Positions 8,971 to 18,944 of a DNA stretch of 64,000 bases are shown here, piece after piece. The notes under the pieces were generated by a model that was not told the origin of the DNA, searched no databases, and saw only the letters and a program-made list of their open reading frames with translations. The DNA comes from an uncultured Halobacteriovorax sp. (GTDB taxonomy: Bacteria; Bdellovibrionota; Bacteriovoracia; Bacteriovoracales; Bacteriovoracaceae): positions 248,001 through 312,000 of the forward strand of contig CAJXVS010000003.1 of assembly GCA_913061265.1 (NCBI GenBank), written 5' to 3'. The number at the start of each line of letters is the position of its first letter. The first letter of the stretch is position 1. The translations under genes and the position numbers were made by a program.

Positions 8971-9279
8971 TTACAGCTCAGTTCCACAAGAAACAGCTAC
9001 GCGAATATTTTTTCCGTCTTTATTAACAATTTTTACTCTAGTAGGTTTTTTAGTCTTAGGACTAAGTACTGCCACATTAGAGATATGTACTGGCATCTCT
9101 TTTTCAGTGATTCCACCAGCTGGGTTTTCTTGGCTAGGCTTAATTGCTTTTTTAGCAATATTAACGCCACCAATAAGAACCTTGTCCTGCTTTCTAAAGA
9201 TTTGAGAAACAGTTCCTGTCTTCCCTTTATCTTTTCCAGCTAACATAATTACTTCATCATTTACTCTTAACTTTTCCAT
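8971..9279 (-). CDS. rplX: 50S ribosomal protein L24
   Basis: Assembly initiator of the large subunit, near the exit tunnel mouth. 102 residues. The KOW motif near the N-terminus reads NDEVIMLAGKDKGKTGTVSQ, followed by the loop AIKPSQENPAGGITEKEMPVH. It lies 10 bases after rplN and is followed by rplE. Confidence 0.97.
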   Translation of the reverse strand: MEKLRVNDEVIMLAGKDKGKTGTVSQIFRKQDKVLIGGVNIAKKAIKPSQENPAGGITEKEMPVHISNVAVLSPKTKKPTRVKIVNKDGKNIRVAVSCGTEL

Positions 9280-9289
9280 CTCAATCCTC

Positions 9290-9658
9290 TTATAGAACTT
9301 CTGGGGCTAAAGAACAGATCTTTGTGAAATTACGTCCACGAAGCTCTCTAGCTACAGGTCCAAATATACGAGTCCCTACAGGCTCATTATTTGGGTTTAG
9401 GATAACAACGCTGTTTTTATCGAACTGAATATAAGATCCATCTTCTCTTCTGATCGGGTACTTCGTTCTTACTATTACAGCCTTCTTAACATCACCTTTC
9501 TTAATCTTTCCACCAGGTAACGCTTGTTGAACTGCTACTACAACAATATCTCCAAGACCGGCTGACATTCTTTTAGAACCACCAAGTACTTTTATACACT
9601 TGACTTCTTTAGCTCCAGAATTATCAGCTACGTCCATTTTTGATTGCATTTGAATCAT
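9290..9658 (-). CDS. rplN: 50S ribosomal protein L14
   Basis: L14 forms part of an intersubunit bridge. 122 residues, exactly the usual length, with the family opening [20 protein letters not shown] and ending [19 protein letters not shown]. The gene follows rpsQ by 21 bases. Confidence 0.98.
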   Translation of the reverse strand: MIQMQSKMDVADNSGAKEVKCIKVLGGSKRMSAGLGDIVVVAVQQALPGGKIKKGDVKKAVIVRTKYPIRREDGSYIQFDKNSVVILNPNNEPVGTRIFGPVARELRGRNFTKICSLAPEVL

Positions 9659-9679
9659 TATTTACTCCAACTCGCCTAA

Positions 9680-9934
9680 TTACTTATTAACGCTTACAAG
9701 TTCCCAATTCTTTAATTTAGAATGAGCTCTTGATTCGATTATTGTTACTCTATCACCAATGTTCGCTACATTTTTTGCGTCATGTGCATGATATTTTTTA
9801 GAAGAGTTAACAAATTTGCTATAAACTCTGTGCTTAAATCTTCTCTGCACAGTTACAACAATAGTCTGGTCGCTCTTGTCACTGACAACAACACCCTCTA
9901 ATTTTCTTTTAAAAGCTTTTGTAGTTTCGCTCAT
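9680..9934 (-). CDS. rpsQ: 30S ribosomal protein S17
   Basis: Primary 16S rRNA binder of the small subunit body, with an OB fold. 84 residues; [19 protein letters not shown] opens the fold and [21 protein letters not shown] closes it. It follows rpmC by 8 bases. Confidence 0.97.
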   Translation of the reverse strand: MSETTKAFKRKLEGVVVSDKSDQTIVVTVQRRFKHRVYSKFVNSSKKYHAHDAKNVANIGDRVTIIESRAHSKLKNWELVSVNK

Positions 9935-9942
9935 ACTTACCT

Positions 9943-10140
9943 CTAGTTTGCTTTCTTAGCTGTTAAAAGCTTAGCAATATTCTTTTTACCAATCTTAAGA
10001 AGGTGTGGTTTCTCTACACCTGAGGCTGCTTTTTGCATTCTCATGTTAAAAAGCTCAGTTTTGATCTCTTCAACTTTAGTGTCGATCTGCTTAGCATCCC
10101 AACCCTTAACTTCTTCATATTTCATTGTTTCAATAGCCAT
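9943..10140 (-). CDS. rpmC: 50S ribosomal protein L29
   Basis: L29 is a two-helix protein at the tunnel exit that helps dock SRP and trigger factor. I place the start at the ATG at 10140 ([14 protein letters not shown]), giving 65 residues, because AGAGGCAG stands just upstream and the family is 60-70 residues long. An in-frame ATG at 10206 would add 22 residues that overlap rplP by 56 bases. The second helix contains [19 protein letters not shown]. Confidence 0.94.
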   Translation of the reverse strand: MAIETMKYEEVKGWDAKQIDTKVEEIKTELFNMRMQKAASGVEKPHLLKIGKKNIAKLLTAKKAN

Positions 10141-10150
10141 ATCTGCCTCT

Positions 10151-10564
10151 TTATTCCATTTCTCGCTTAATAATCTTCGTCTTAACTGGAAGCTTATAAG
10201 TAGCAAGCCTTAATGCTTCTAAACTTAACTCTGCTTCAGCATGCTTAATCTCAAATAAGATCCTTCCTGGCTTAACAACAGCAACCCAAGAATCAGGTGA
10301 ACCTTTACCTTTACCCATACGAACCTCTGCAGGTTTTTTAGTAAGAGATTTGTCAGGAAAGATCTTAATCCAAACCTGTCCACCCCTCTTAATCTTACGA
10401 GTCATGGCAATCCTGGCAGCTTCAATCTGACGGTTAGTAATATAACCGCAAGTAACTGCCTGTATAGCGTATTCACCAAAGGTGATAGTATTTCCACGGT
10501 AAGCTTTGCCTTTCATACGGCCTTTTTGTTGCTTTCTGTGCTTTACTTTTTTAGGACTTAACAT
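10151..10564 (-). CDS. rplP: 50S ribosomal protein L16
   Basis: L16 organises the A-site region of the large subunit. 137 residues, opening [19 protein letters not shown] and containing the conserved [20 protein letters not shown] and [18 protein letters not shown]. Gene order rpsC-rplP-rpmC is standard. Confidence 0.98.
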   Translation of the reverse strand: MLSPKKVKHRKQQKGRMKGKAYRGNTITFGEYAIQAVTCGYITNRQIEAARIAMTRKIKRGGQVWIKIFPDKSLTKKPAEVRMGKGKGSPDSWVAVVKPGRILFEIKHAEAELSLEALRLATYKLPVKTKIIKREME

Positions 10565-10597
10565 TTTTCAATTCCTTTTAATCCGAGACAAAAATCT

Positions 10598-11227
10598 CTA
10601 CTTGTAAATCTCACCCTTATAAACCCACACTTTCACACCAATAACTCCATAAGTAGTTTTGGCTTCAGCCGTATTGTAGTCAATATCAGCTCTAAGTGTG
10701 TGAAGAGGAACCTTTCTTTCAGAGTAACCTTCTGCTCTCGCCATTTCTGCTCCACCAAGTCTTCCGGCCGTTCTAACACGAATACCTTTAACACCTGCAC
10801 GGAATGCCGATTGCATCACCTTTTTCATAGCTCTACGGAAAGCAACACGCTTTTCAAGTTGAGCCGCAATATTTTCAGCAATTAACTTCGCATCAGCATC
10901 TGGTCTTTTAACCTCAGCTATATTGAAAATTAATGTACCTTTAGTAAGTTTTTTAAGGTCACCACGAATTTTATCGATTCCAGTTCCCTTTTTACCAATA
11001 GCAACACCAGGCTTAGCAGTATTTACTGTAACTTTTACCTGATCAGAAGTTCTTGAAATATCAACGCTTGATACAGCGGCGTTTTTCATATTCGTTTCAA
11101 TGTAGTTACGGATAGCCAAATCTTCGTGAAGGTTCGTGGCATACTGACGCTTGTCTGTGTACCAATTCGATTGCCAACCTTTGATGTAACCTAGTCTAAA
11201 TCCATACGGATGTACTTTTTGTCCCAT
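10598..11227 (-). CDS. rpsC: 30S ribosomal protein S3
   Basis: S3 lines the mRNA entry tunnel and helps the ribosome helicase. 209 residues, shorter than E. coli (233) at the C-terminus, which is common. The start MGQKVHPYGFRLGYIKGW, a KH domain with the loop GVAIGKKGTGIDKIR and the C-terminal segment RTAGRLGGAEMARAEGYSE are clear. Confidence 0.98.
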   Translation of the reverse strand: MGQKVHPYGFRLGYIKGWQSNWYTDKRQYATNLHEDLAIRNYIETNMKNAAVSSVDISRTSDQVKVTVNTAKPGVAIGKKGTGIDKIRGDLKKLTKGTLIFNIAEVKRPDADAKLIAENIAAQLEKRVAFRRAMKKVMQSAFRAGVKGIRVRTAGRLGGAEMARAEGYSERKVPLHTLRADIDYNTAEAKTTYGVIGVKVWVYKGEIYK

Positions 11228-11238
11228 TCTATCCTTCC

Positions 11239-11574
11239 TTAAGCTTCTTTGAGTTCTAAAATTACGTGACTTGTTCTTTTACGAATTCTAAAAGCACGAC
11301 CCTGAGCTCGTGGGCGAATTCTCTTTAATGTTGGACCTTCATTTGCGTAAAGAGTCCCAACAACAAGATTGTCGATATCGTATTTTCCAGATTCCTGAGC
11401 AATTGCCAGTCCACTATTAATTAGTTTTGCCAAAACAATGGCCGTTTCTTTCTTTTCACAGAAGCGAAGGTACTTTAGCGCCTCGGAAGCTTTTTTGTTT
11501 CTGATCTGGTCACAAACAAGTCTTACCTTACGAGGTGCAATGCCAACTCTGCTATTTTTAACTTTTACCGTCAT
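11239..11574 (-). CDS. rplV: 50S ribosomal protein L22
   Basis: L22 sends a beta hairpin into the peptide exit tunnel, where it forms a constriction with L4. 111 residues; SRVGIAPRKVRLVCDQIRNK opens the protein and the hairpin region reads GPTLKRIRPRAQGRAFRIRK. It lies between rpsS and rpsC. Confidence 0.97.
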   Translation of the reverse strand: MTVKVKNSRVGIAPRKVRLVCDQIRNKKASEALKYLRFCEKKETAIVLAKLINSGLAIAQESGKYDIDNLVVGTLYANEGPTLKRIRPRAQGRAFRIRKRTSHVILELKEA

Positions 11575-11583
11575 TGTTTCCTC

Positions 11584-11865
11584 TTACTTTTTACCTTTCT
11601 TGTCAGCACCGTGACCCGAATAAGTTCTAGTTATTGAAAATTCCCCTAACTTGTGACCAACCATGTTGTCAGTTACGAATACAGGGATAAACTTTTTGCC
11701 GTTATGAACAGCGAAAGTAAGTCCGATAAATTCAGGCACAACTGTTGAACGACGTGACCAAGTCTTAATGACCTTTGAAGATCTAGCTTTGTCACCGTCG
11801 AGAGCAACTGCTTTTTTAATAAGCGATTGATCAACAAATGGTCCCTTTTTAAGTGATCGAGACAT
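11584..11865 (-). CDS. rpsS: 30S ribosomal protein S19
   Basis: S19 lies in the 30S head beside S13. 93 residues with the family opening [18 protein letters not shown] and the conserved [18 protein letters not shown] at the end. It follows rplB by 24 bases. Confidence 0.98.
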   Translation of the reverse strand: MSRSLKKGPFVDQSLIKKAVALDGDKARSSKVIKTWSRRSTVVPEFIGLTFAVHNGKKFIPVFVTDNMVGHKLGEFSITRTYSGHGADKKGKK

Positions 11866-11889
11866 ATTTTCTCCTTAAAGCCTAATGGC

Positions 11890-12723
11890 TTATTTTTTAT
11901 TTCTTCTTTTAACAATAAAACGGTCAGTTCTCTTATTCTTCCTTGTCTTATAGCCTTTTGTTGGCATTCCCCAAGGAGAAACAGGATGACGACCACCTGA
12001 AGTACGACCCTCACCACCACCATGCGGGTGATCAACCGGGTTCATTGCAACACCTCTAACAGTTGGACGTCTACCCAACCAACGAGCTCTACCAGCTTTA
12101 CCTAACTGACGTTTCTCATGATCAAGATTTCCAACCTGACCAATTGTTGCACGACAAGTAAGCTTAACTTTTCTTAGTTCGCCTGATGGCATTCTTAGAA
12201 GAACTGAATCCCCTTCCTTCGCCATAACTTGAACATAAGCACCAGCTGATCTTGCCATCTGTCCGCCAGCACCTGGATTCAACTCAACGTTGTGAACCAA
12301 AGTACCTACTGGAATATCAGCAAGAAGCTTAGAGTTACCTGTCTTGATATCTGCTTCTTTCGAAGAAATCACAGTATCGCCAACATTTAACCCAAGTGGA
12401 GCTAGTATGTAGCACTTGTATCCATCAGCGTAAGCAAGCTGAGCGATGTTACATGTTCTGTTCGGATCATAAACAATCGCCTGAACTTTCGCAGGGATAT
12501 CTAATTTATTTCTTTTAAAATCAATAGTTCTATATCTTCTCTTAACCCCGCCACCTTTGTGACGACAAGTAATTCTACCGTGGTTATTACGACCACCAGT
12601 TGAATTCTTTGAACCGAGCATACCCTTAAGAGGTTTAACCCCTTTAGTAAGCCCTTCCGAAGTTAATACCGCAGTATTTCTTAGAGAAGGTGTTGTTGGT
12701 TTAAACTTACGAATTCCCATCAT
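11890..12723 (-). CDS. rplB: 50S ribosomal protein L2
   Basis: L2 is needed for subunit joining and supports the peptidyl transferase centre. 277 residues. The signature [20 protein letters not shown] contains the conserved histidine loop, and the SH3-like domain carries [15 protein letters not shown]. Order rplW-rplB-rpsS is standard. Confidence 0.98.
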   Translation of the reverse strand: MMGIRKFKPTTPSLRNTAVLTSEGLTKGVKPLKGMLGSKNSTGGRNNHGRITCRHKGGGVKRRYRTIDFKRNKLDIPAKVQAIVYDPNRTCNIAQLAYADGYKCYILAPLGLNVGDTVISSKEADIKTGNSKLLADIPVGTLVHNVELNPGAGGQMARSAGAYVQVMAKEGDSVLLRMPSGELRKVKLTCRATIGQVGNLDHEKRQLGKAGRARWLGRRPTVRGVAMNPVDHPHGGGEGRTSGGRHPVSPWGMPTKGYKTRKNKRTDRFIVKRRNKK

Positions 12724-12730
12724 TCAATCC

Positions 12731-13018
12731 TTATACGCCTTTAAAAAATTCTATTCTTTGTCCCTCTTTAAGCTGAACAAATGCCTTCTTGGTCTTTGGC
12801 GTTTTTTTGACAGATTTACCTGCTCTAACGAGTTTTCCAGGGTTAATACTTGTCTTAATATTTAATACTTTTACATCATAAAGTTTTTCTACAGCGTTCT
12901 TGATTTGATTCTTGTTTGCATCTAGTGCAACCAAGAAACCAAAACGATTAAATTTATCGCTAGCTGAAGAAGCTTTTTCAGTAATCATTGGCTTCAAAAT
13001 AACATCTTGCATCTGCAT
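12731..13018 (-). CDS. rplW: 50S ribosomal protein L23
   Basis: L23 lies at the tunnel exit and is the docking point for trigger factor. 95 residues: DVILKPMITEKASSASDKF, then NQIKNAVEKLYDVKVLNIKT and a basic loop. It begins 2 bases after the rplD stop, so the pair is probably translationally coupled. Confidence 0.96.
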   Translation of the reverse strand: MQMQDVILKPMITEKASSASDKFNRFGFLVALDANKNQIKNAVEKLYDVKVLNIKTSINPGKLVRAGKSVKKTPKTKKAFVQLKEGQRIEFFKGV

Positions 13019-13020
13019 AA

Positions 13021-13638
13021 TTACACCACTCGATTAAGAAGTACTTCAAGTGCTTCTTTTTCAATGACTAAGTTTTCAAACTTAACAGCTTCATAGACGC
13101 TAAAACCTTCAACTGGGATAGCTTTACCCCATTGTAAGTTTCTAACAGCCTGAATAACTGGTGAGTTCTTATCTTTAGTAATAACAAGAGCTGGTAGAAG
13201 ACCTTTATCATTAAGAGTCTTGTACATGCCTTTTGTTTTTCCATCAGATTCAAGCTTTTCAACTACAGTCAGCTTTCCAGCTTGTAGCTTGTCAGCAAGT
13301 ACTGATTGAATACCTTTAAGAGCCATTTTCTTATTAACGTTCTGTGAAAAATCTCTTGGAGTTGGTCCAAAAGCTGTTCCACCGCCTACTAAAAGTGGTG
13401 ATCTTGAAGACCCCTGACGAGCTCTACCAGTACCTTTTTGTTTAAAAGGCTTAGCTCCACCGCCACTCTTTAAGCCTTTAGTCTTAGTACATGAAGTACC
13501 TTGACGACGGCCTGCGAGTGTCGCTTTCACAATCTGGTGAACAACAGAGACTTTAATATCTTCAGCTGTAAGGCTAACTTCAGTTGTTAGCTTTCCACTT
13601 GATTCAAATTTCGAATTTAGTACGGTTATATCAGTCAT
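13021..13638 (-). CDS. rplD: 50S ribosomal protein L4
   Basis: L4 reaches into the exit tunnel and, in E. coli, also represses the S10 operon. 205 residues. The basic glycine-rich loop reads GRRQGTSCTKTKGLKSGGG and then KPFKQKGTGRARQGSSRSP, differing from the common RQGTHATKTR form at Ser-Cys. It lies between rplC and rplW. The S10 leader here looks too short for the E. coli type of L4 attenuation. Confidence 0.97.
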   Translation of the reverse strand: MTDITVLNSKFESSGKLTTEVSLTAEDIKVSVVHQIVKATLAGRRQGTSCTKTKGLKSGGGAKPFKQKGTGRARQGSSRSPLLVGGGTAFGPTPRDFSQNVNKKMALKGIQSVLADKLQAGKLTVVEKLESDGKTKGMYKTLNDKGLLPALVITKDKNSPVIQAVRNLQWGKAIPVEGFSVYEAVKFENLVIEKEALEVLLNRVV

Positions 13639-13647
13639 ATCCTACCC

Positions 13648-14361
13648 CTACTTCTTCACTGCTTTAGAGATTCTAAGAAAACCAGACTTAGAACCTGGAA
13701 CAGAACCCTTAACTAGTAAGTATCCTTGTTCCTTGTTTAGCTCAACAACTTGCAGGTTTTGGACTGTCTTTTTCTTAGCGCCCATGTGACCAGGAAGTTT
13801 TTTACCTTTAATTACACGCCCAGGAGAAGCACACATACCAATTGAACCAGGAGCACGGTGAAATTTTGAACCGTGAGCTGCTGGACCACCTTGGAAGTTC
13901 CATCTCTTCATAACACCTTGGAAGCCTTTACCTTTAGAAATACCGGTAACGTCGATCCAAGTGTCTTTAGAAAAGCTTTCAAGTGAAAGTTCTTTTCCAA
14001 GAGCTTCAGCAGAAACTGTACCAGCTTTAACTTCGCCAAAACGAGTTAAGTGATCAGTGATCCCTGCCTTCTTTAAATGTCCTTTCGTGGGATTGTTTAA
14101 TAATTTTTCGCGCTTAACATTGTAAGCAACTTGATAAGCTTCATAACCATCAGTCTCTTTAGTTTTCACTTGAGCAATACGATTAGGAATAAGCTTAACA
14201 ACAGTAACTGAAACATGATTTCCAGTTTCGTCAAAAATACGTGTCATACCTGCTTTGACTCCGTAAAAAACGGGTAGGTCAATTGAGGTTGAGACTTCTT
14301 TCTTACCTTCTGTGGCGTCAGCTTTCGCTTCTACTTCAGGAGATGTCGTTTCATCAGTCAT
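13648..14361 (-). CDS. rplC: 50S ribosomal protein L3 with extended N-terminus
   Basis: L3 starts large-subunit assembly and sits near the peptidyl transferase centre. The conserved protein begins near residue 33 (FYGVKAGMTRIFDETG) and includes KGFQGVMKRWNFQGGPAAHG and PGHMGAKKKTVQNLQVV. Ahead of it are about 30 extra residues rich in Glu, Thr, Ala and Lys, so the total is 237 against about 209 in E. coli. AGGACGA provides the RBS at the long start. Confidence 0.96.
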   Translation of the reverse strand: MTDETTSPEVEAKADATEGKKEVSTSIDLPVFYGVKAGMTRIFDETGNHVSVTVVKLIPNRIAQVKTKETDGYEAYQVAYNVKREKLLNNPTKGHLKKAGITDHLTRFGEVKAGTVSAEALGKELSLESFSKDTWIDVTGISKGKGFQGVMKRWNFQGGPAAHGSKFHRAPGSIGMCASPGRVIKGKKLPGHMGAKKKTVQNLQVVELNKEQGYLLVKGSVPGSKSGFLRISKAVKK

Positions 14362-14450
14362 TCGTCCTCCACAGCATCACCCAATTCATTTTGGGATGCG
14401 TTCGCGGTTATTAAATTTAAATCTTCGTTAAAAGATCTAAGCATTAAAAA

Positions 14451-14759
14451 TTAGTACTTGATCTCTACATCAACACCTGAGGATAGGTCTAATTTCATTA
14501 GGCTATCAACGGTTTGTTGAGTTGGGTCAACAATATCAATCAATCTTTTGTGAGTTCTCATTTCGAACTGTTCACGCGCTTTCTTATCTTTGTGAGGTGA
14601 TCTTAAAACTGTGAACTTATTGATCTCAGTTGGAAGAGGGATAGGTCCGGCAACACGGGCTCCTGTCTCTTTCGCTGTTTGAACAATTTCATTAACTGAA
14701 TTATCCAATAATTTGTGATCGTATGCTCTTAGTTTAATTCTCAGTCTCGACGCTTTCAT
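14451..14759 (-). CDS. rpsJ: 30S ribosomal protein S10
   Basis: S10 sits in the 30S head and also pairs with NusB in antitermination complexes. 102 residues with the family pattern [38 protein letters not shown] and [15 protein letters not shown]. It is the first gene of the S10 operon, with a good promoter 36-64 bases upstream, and is followed by an 89-base gap before rplC. Confidence 0.98.
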   Translation of the reverse strand: MKASRLRIKLRAYDHKLLDNSVNEIVQTAKETGARVAGPIPLPTEINKFTVLRSPHKDKKAREQFEMRTHKRLIDIVDPTQQTVDSLMKLDLSSGVDVEIKY

Positions 14760-14794
14760 GTCCTACTAACCCTCTAGTATTTGATTGAAACGAC

Positions 14795-14823
14795 TTTTTA
14801 AGTTTTATAGGGCCCTTTGTCAA
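14795..14823 (-). promoter_or_regulatory. Promoter of the S10 operon
   Basis: On the minus strand a perfect -35 TTGACA (14818-14823) is followed by a 17-base spacer and -10 TAAAAA (14795-14800, 4/6). A second TTGACA lies 24 bases upstream (14842-14847) without a matching -10. The predicted start near 14788 gives a leader of only about 30 bases before rpsJ. Confidence 0.6.
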
Positions 14824-14917
14824 CATCTTGAATTCAGTTTTTGTCAAAAAATGTAAGGTATTTTTACTTGCTTATTGCTTTTGGGCCAACGCGTTGCCGC
14901 ACAGTGTCTTCAGATGT

Positions 14918-14940
14918 AAAAAAAGGGGCTAAGTAGCCCC
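14918..14940 (-). terminator. Intrinsic terminator after tuf copy 1
   Basis: Minus-strand hairpin GGGGCT/AGCCCC (stem 14925-14930 with 14935-14940, loop of four) followed by seven T (14918-14924). It separates the str operon (rpsL-rpsG-fusA-tuf) from the S10 promoter. Confidence 0.88.
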
Positions 14941-14978
14941 TTTCTTACTTTACTCATTTTATTTTATTTAGAAATTAT

Positions 14979-16181
14979 ATTAATCAACAATCTCAGAAAC
15001 TGTACCAGCACCAATCGTTCTACCACCCTCACGGATTGCAAACTTAAGGCCTTTTTCCATAGCAATCGCTGAAATTAATTCAACTTCAAATGCTGTGTTA
15101 TCTCCTGGCATGATCATCTCTACACCTTCTGGAAGTGTGATCGCTCCTGTAACGTCTGTTGTTCTGAAATAGAACTGTGGACGGTATCCTTTGAAAATTG
15201 GAGTGTGACGTCCACCTTCGTCTTTAGAAAGGATATAAACTTCACACTTAAACTTTGCATGTGGAGAAACTGTTCCTGGCTTAATTAGACACTGACCACG
15301 TTCGATATCTTCTCTCTTCGTTCCACGAAGTAAAAGTCCTACGTTATCCCCTGCCATACCTTTATCAAGTAGTTTTCTGAACATCTCAACACCTGTTACA
15401 GTTGTTTTTTGAAGCTCACGAATACCTACAATTTCTACTTCCTCATTAACGTTTACAATCCCTCTTTCAATACGACCTGTACAAACTGTACCACGTCCTG
15501 AAATTGAGAAAACGTCTTCTACTGGCATAAGAAAATCTTTATCAACGTCACGTGCTGGAGTTGGAATATACTCATCAACTCTGTCCATTAACTCTTGTAC
15601 TTTTTCTCTACCAATATTTGCATCTCTATCTTCTACTGCTGCAAGCGCAGAACCAGCTACGATAGGAATATCATCACCTGGAAAATCATAAGAAGAAAGA
15701 AGTTCACGAACTTCCATTTCTACTAGTTCAAGTAGTTCTTCATCATCAACCTGATCAACTTTATTTAAGAAAACAACTAGAGCTGGAACACCAACCTGGC
15801 GAGCAAGAAGGATATGCTCACGTGTTTGTGGCATAGGTCCGTCTGCTGCAGAACAAACTAAAATTGCACCGTCCATTTGAGCAGCACCAGTAATCATGTT
15901 TTTTACATAATCGGCGTGACCTGGACAATCAACGTGAGCGTAATGACGAACACTAGTTTCGTACTCAACGTGTGAAGTATTAATTGTAATACCACGAGCT
16001 TTCTCTTCAGGAGCATTATCAATGTCAGCATAACCAGAAGCATCCATTCCAGAAGCAGCAGCTAGAGTCATTGAGATCGCAGCAGTTAGTGTAGTTTTAC
16101 CATGATCGACGTGACCGATAGTTCCAATGTTTACGTGTGGTTTTGACCTGTCAAAGGTTTCCTTAGCCATAATATTCTCCT
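14979..16181 (-). repeat. Direct repeat containing tuf copy 1
   Basis: About 1,203 bases that appear identical, line by line, to 31790-32992, in the same orientation and 16,811 bases apart. The identity runs from one base beyond the stop codon to the RBS (AGGAGAATATT) and then stops sharply on both sides, which points to gene conversion. Confidence 0.88.
14980..16170 (-). CDS. tuf: Elongation factor Tu, copy 1
   Basis: GTPase that brings aminoacyl-tRNA to the ribosome. G1 is [10 protein letters not shown]3 DCPGHADY, G4 NKVD; domains 2 and 3 follow and the protein ends [14 protein letters not shown]. 396 residues, identical in sequence to the copy at 31791-32981. This copy ends the str operon, 47 bases after fusA, and is closed by the terminator at 14918-14940. 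Confidence 0.98.
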   Translation of the reverse strand: MAKETFDRSKPHVNIGTIGHVDHGKTTLTAAISMTLAAASGMDASGYADIDNAPEEKARGITINTSHVEYETSVRHYAHVDCPGHADYVKNMITGAAQMDGAILVCSAADGPMPQTREHILLARQVGVPALVVFLNKVDQVDDEELLELVEMEVRELLSSYDFPGDDIPIVAGSALAAVEDRDANIGREKVQELMDRVDEYIPTPARDVDKDFLMPVEDVFSISGRGTVCTGRIERGIVNVNEEVEIVGIRELQKTTVTGVEMFRKLLDKGMAGDNVGLLLRGTKREDIERGQCLIKPGTVSPHAKFKCEVYILSKDEGGRHTPIFKGYRPQFYFRTTDVTGAITLPEGVEMIMPGDNTAFEVELISAIAMEKGLKFAIREGGRTIGAGTVSEIVD

Positions 16182-16217
16182 GTATAATTAAGTCTTTATT
16201 TTTAAATTCAATCGAAT

Positions 16218-18296
16218 TTAGATATATATGCCTCTTTTTTCAAGCAAATCTTTCGCTAATTCGTGCGGGATATCAACATACTTATCAAAGTTCATTGTAA
16301 AACTCGCTCGACCCTGAGATTTGGATCGTAAATCAGTACTATATCCGAACATTTCTGAGAGAGGTACTTCTGCTTCAACTTGTTCTTTATTTTGCTTGGA
16401 CCCCATATTAAGGATCTTCCCTCTTTTCATATTAATATCTGAAATAACATCGCCTGTGTAATCTGAAGGTGTAATAACCTCTAGGGCCATAACTGGCTCT
16501 AAAAGCTTAACTCCGGCCTTATTACAGGCTTCTCTAAAGGCGCCTGAAGCTGCAATAGAGTAAGCAACTTCAGATGAGTCTTCATCACGATATTCTGCTC
16601 TTAAGAGTGTTACCTTGATGTTTATAAAGGGATATCCCGCCATAGCACCGCCAGGGGCAGTGTCATGAATACTTCTTTCAATAGAATCAATACATTCTTG
16701 AGGAAGATCTCTTTTTGTTAATGCTGTCTCGAACTGAATTCCAGCTTGCTCGTCAGCGGGCTCAACTTTAAGTTCACAATGGCCAAACTGAACCTTTCCA
16801 GCCTGTTCCTTGTTAAAAGTTGATTCAGCTTTAGCTTCACCAATAATGCTTTCTCTATAAGAAACTTGTGGCGAACCAACTCTGACACCAACCTTAAACT
16901 CACGCTGTAATCTATCAGCAATAATCTCAAGATGAAGTTCACCCATTCCAAAAATGAGAAGTTGCCCTGTTTCTTTGTTATTTCTATAGGTAAACGAAGG
17001 ATCTTCCATTTTCAGTTGATCTAAAGATTCCATCATCTTCTTTTCATCTGCTGTCGTTTTAGGCTCAATCGCCACCGAAATAACAGTTTCTGGAAACTCC
17101 ATTAAGTCATACATTAAAGGCTTATGATCCGTGCAAAGAGTTTCACCTGTCGTAGTATATTTTAATCCCGAAATTGCTACGATATCTCCAGCCTTAGCCT
17201 CTTGAAGCTCAGTCCTTTTATCTGCGTGCATTTGAAGAATCTTATTAATACGCTCTTTCTTTTTCTTATGAGGATTGTAAACATTCTGCCCCATCTTAAG
17301 TGAGCCTGAATAAATCCTAATAAAAGTTAGGCTTCCAACGAATGGGTCCGTTGCAATCTTAAAAGCAAGCCCACTGAAAGTATCTTCAGGATCTGGCTTT
17401 CTAACTTCTTCTTGGTCAGGATCTTTAGCACTTATACCTTTAATTTCCCCTCTATCAACGGGGTTAGGAAGGTAGTCGATCACAGCATCGAGAAGCGGCT
17501 GAACACCTTTATTTTTAAAAGCTGATCCGCAAAGAACCGGAACAAAGTTTTCAAAAATGACAGCCTTTCTCATAACAGTTTTGATTTCATCAACAGTGAT
17601 GTCTTCCCCGCCCAAGTATTTCTCAGCAAAGTCGTCATCATAATCAGCAAGAGTTTCCACCAGTTCTTCTCTAGCTATTGCAGCATCATCAAGAAGTTCT
17701 GCAGGAATGTCTCCCTCTTCAACAGTGGCACCTAGATCAGCTTCGGTAAATCTTAAGGCCTTCATTTTAAGAAGGTCGATAATTCCAGAAAATTCATCCT
17801 CAGCTCCGATAGGTAGCTGAATAGCTGCTGCTTTTTTATCTAATTTTTCTCTTATCTCAGCGATACAGTTTTGAAAGTCTGCACCCATTCGGTCCATCTT
17901 ATTAACAAAAGCGATCCTTGGAACTTTATACTTATCCGCTTGTCCCCAGACAGTTTCTGATTGAGGTTCAACTCCTGAGACAGCATCAAAAACACCAACT
18001 GCACCATCAAGAACTCTTAGGGAGCGCTCAACCTCAATCGTAAAATCTACGTGGCCAGGTGTATCGATAATATTAATATTACTTTTCTTCCAGCTACAGG
18101 TAGTAGCTGCAGAGGTAATTGTAATACCTCGCTCTTGCTCTTGCTCCATCCAGTCCATAGTGGCAGCGCCATCATGAACTTCACCGATCTTATGACTCTT
18201 ACCCGTATAAAAAAGAATACGTTCAGTAGTAGTCGTCTTACCTGCATCAATATGGGCCATAATCCCAATATTTCTAATATTTTCTATTTTTGCCAT
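16218..18296 (-). CDS. fusA: Elongation factor G
   Basis: Ribosomal translocase. G1 is [13 protein letters not shown]3 DTPGHVDF, G4 NKMD, then domains II to V; 692 residues is normal. The sequence upstream of the ATG has only a weak AAAG as RBS, and a terminator-type hairpin ends about 16 bases before the start. There is no space for a promoter in between, so fusA is probably served by transcripts that pass the hairpin. Together with rpsL, rpsG and tuf it forms the str operon. Confidence 0.98.
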   Translation of the reverse strand: MAKIENIRNIGIMAHIDAGKTTTTERILFYTGKSHKIGEVHDGAATMDWMEQEQERGITITSAATTCSWKKSNINIIDTPGHVDFTIEVERSLRVLDGAVGVFDAVSGVEPQSETVWGQADKYKVPRIAFVNKMDRMGADFQNCIAEIREKLDKKAAAIQLPIGAEDEFSGIIDLLKMKALRFTEADLGATVEEGDIPAELLDDAAIAREELVETLADYDDDFAEKYLGGEDITVDEIKTVMRKAVIFENFVPVLCGSAFKNKGVQPLLDAVIDYLPNPVDRGEIKGISAKDPDQEEVRKPDPEDTFSGLAFKIATDPFVGSLTFIRIYSGSLKMGQNVYNPHKKKKERINKILQMHADKRTELQEAKAGDIVAISGLKYTTTGETLCTDHKPLMYDLMEFPETVISVAIEPKTTADEKKMMESLDQLKMEDPSFTYRNNKETGQLLIFGMGELHLEIIADRLQREFKVGVRVGSPQVSYRESIIGEAKAESTFNKEQAGKVQFGHCELKVEPADEQAGIQFETALTKRDLPQECIDSIERSIHDTAPGGAMAGYPFINIKVTLLRAEYRDEDSSEVAYSIAASGAFREACNKAGVKLLEPVMALEVITPSDYTGDVISDINMKRGKILNMGSKQNKEQVEAEVPLSEMFGYSTDLRSKSQGRASFTMNFDKYVDIPHELAKDLLEKRGIYI

Positions 18297-18312
18297 GTCA
18301 TTACTTTAGGTT

Positions 18313-18350
18313 AAAAAAAAGGCCCTGTCGTCGTGAAACGAAAGGGCCTT
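18313..18350 (-). terminator. Terminator or attenuator between rpsG and fusA
   Basis: Minus-strand stem AAGGCCCT/AGGGCCTT (18343-18350 with 18319-18326), with an inner stem TCGT/ACGA, followed by eight T (18313-18320). It also has T-rich sequence on the other side. It stands inside an operon that is normally continuous, so regulated readthrough is likely. Confidence 0.8.
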
Positions 18351-18380
18351 TTAATAATTTGAAAATTTTAGTTTTTTAAA

Positions 18381-18851
18381 TTACCACTTAAGGTGAGCAA
18401 AAGCCTTGTTAGCTTCAGCCATCTTATAAACGTCTTCACGTTTCTTAACTGCTCCACCACGATTTTCTGCAGCATCGATTATTTCGTCAGCTAGACGGTC
18501 AACCATAGTTTTTCCGTTTCTACCTTTTGAATACTCACGTAACCAACGAAGGGCCAGTGACTGACGACGTGCTGGGCGTACTTCAACTGGAATCTGGTAA
18601 GTTGCTCCACCGATACGGCGAGACTTAACTTCAACAGCTGGCTTAATATTTGAAAGAGCTTTCTTAAAGATCTTTAAAGGCTCTTCACCTGTTTTCTTTT
18701 CAATTAAATCCATCGCTCCGTAGAAGATTTTTTCTGCAGTAGCTTTCTTCCCACCGATCATTAGTGAGTTCATGCATTTTGTAACGACGATGTCTTGGAA
18801 TCTAGGATCAGGAAGAACCTGTCTAGGAACTGCTCTGTGTTTTCTACTCAT
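18381..18851 (-). CDS. rpsG: 30S ribosomal protein S7
   Basis: S7 starts assembly of the 30S head and lines the E site; in E. coli it represses the str operon by binding the rpsL-rpsG spacer. 156 residues: [18 protein letters not shown], then [20 protein letters not shown] and ending NKAFAHLKW. The 93-base spacer upstream holds a 7-bp inverted repeat (18904-18910 with 18919-18925), a possible equivalent of that S7 site, although this is not proved. Confidence 0.98.
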   Translation of the reverse strand: MSRKHRAVPRQVLPDPRFQDIVVTKCMNSLMIGGKKATAEKIFYGAMDLIEKKTGEEPLKIFKKALSNIKPAVEVKSRRIGGATYQIPVEVRPARRQSLALRWLREYSKGRNGKTMVDRLADEIIDAAENRGGAVKKREDVYKMAEANKAFAHLKW

Positions 18852-18944
18852 ATAGTCCTCTCTTCACCCCTTCGAAAAGGGATTACTCTTGTTAAACCAA
18901 AGACCACTATCCGTATGAATAGTGGCAGTTCAACTAGTGGTTAA

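Noticed and set aside
8795-9205. 136-codon plus-strand ORF across rplE and rplX
   Set aside because: Antisense of two clear ribosomal protein genes, no RBS, hydrophobic low-complexity product.
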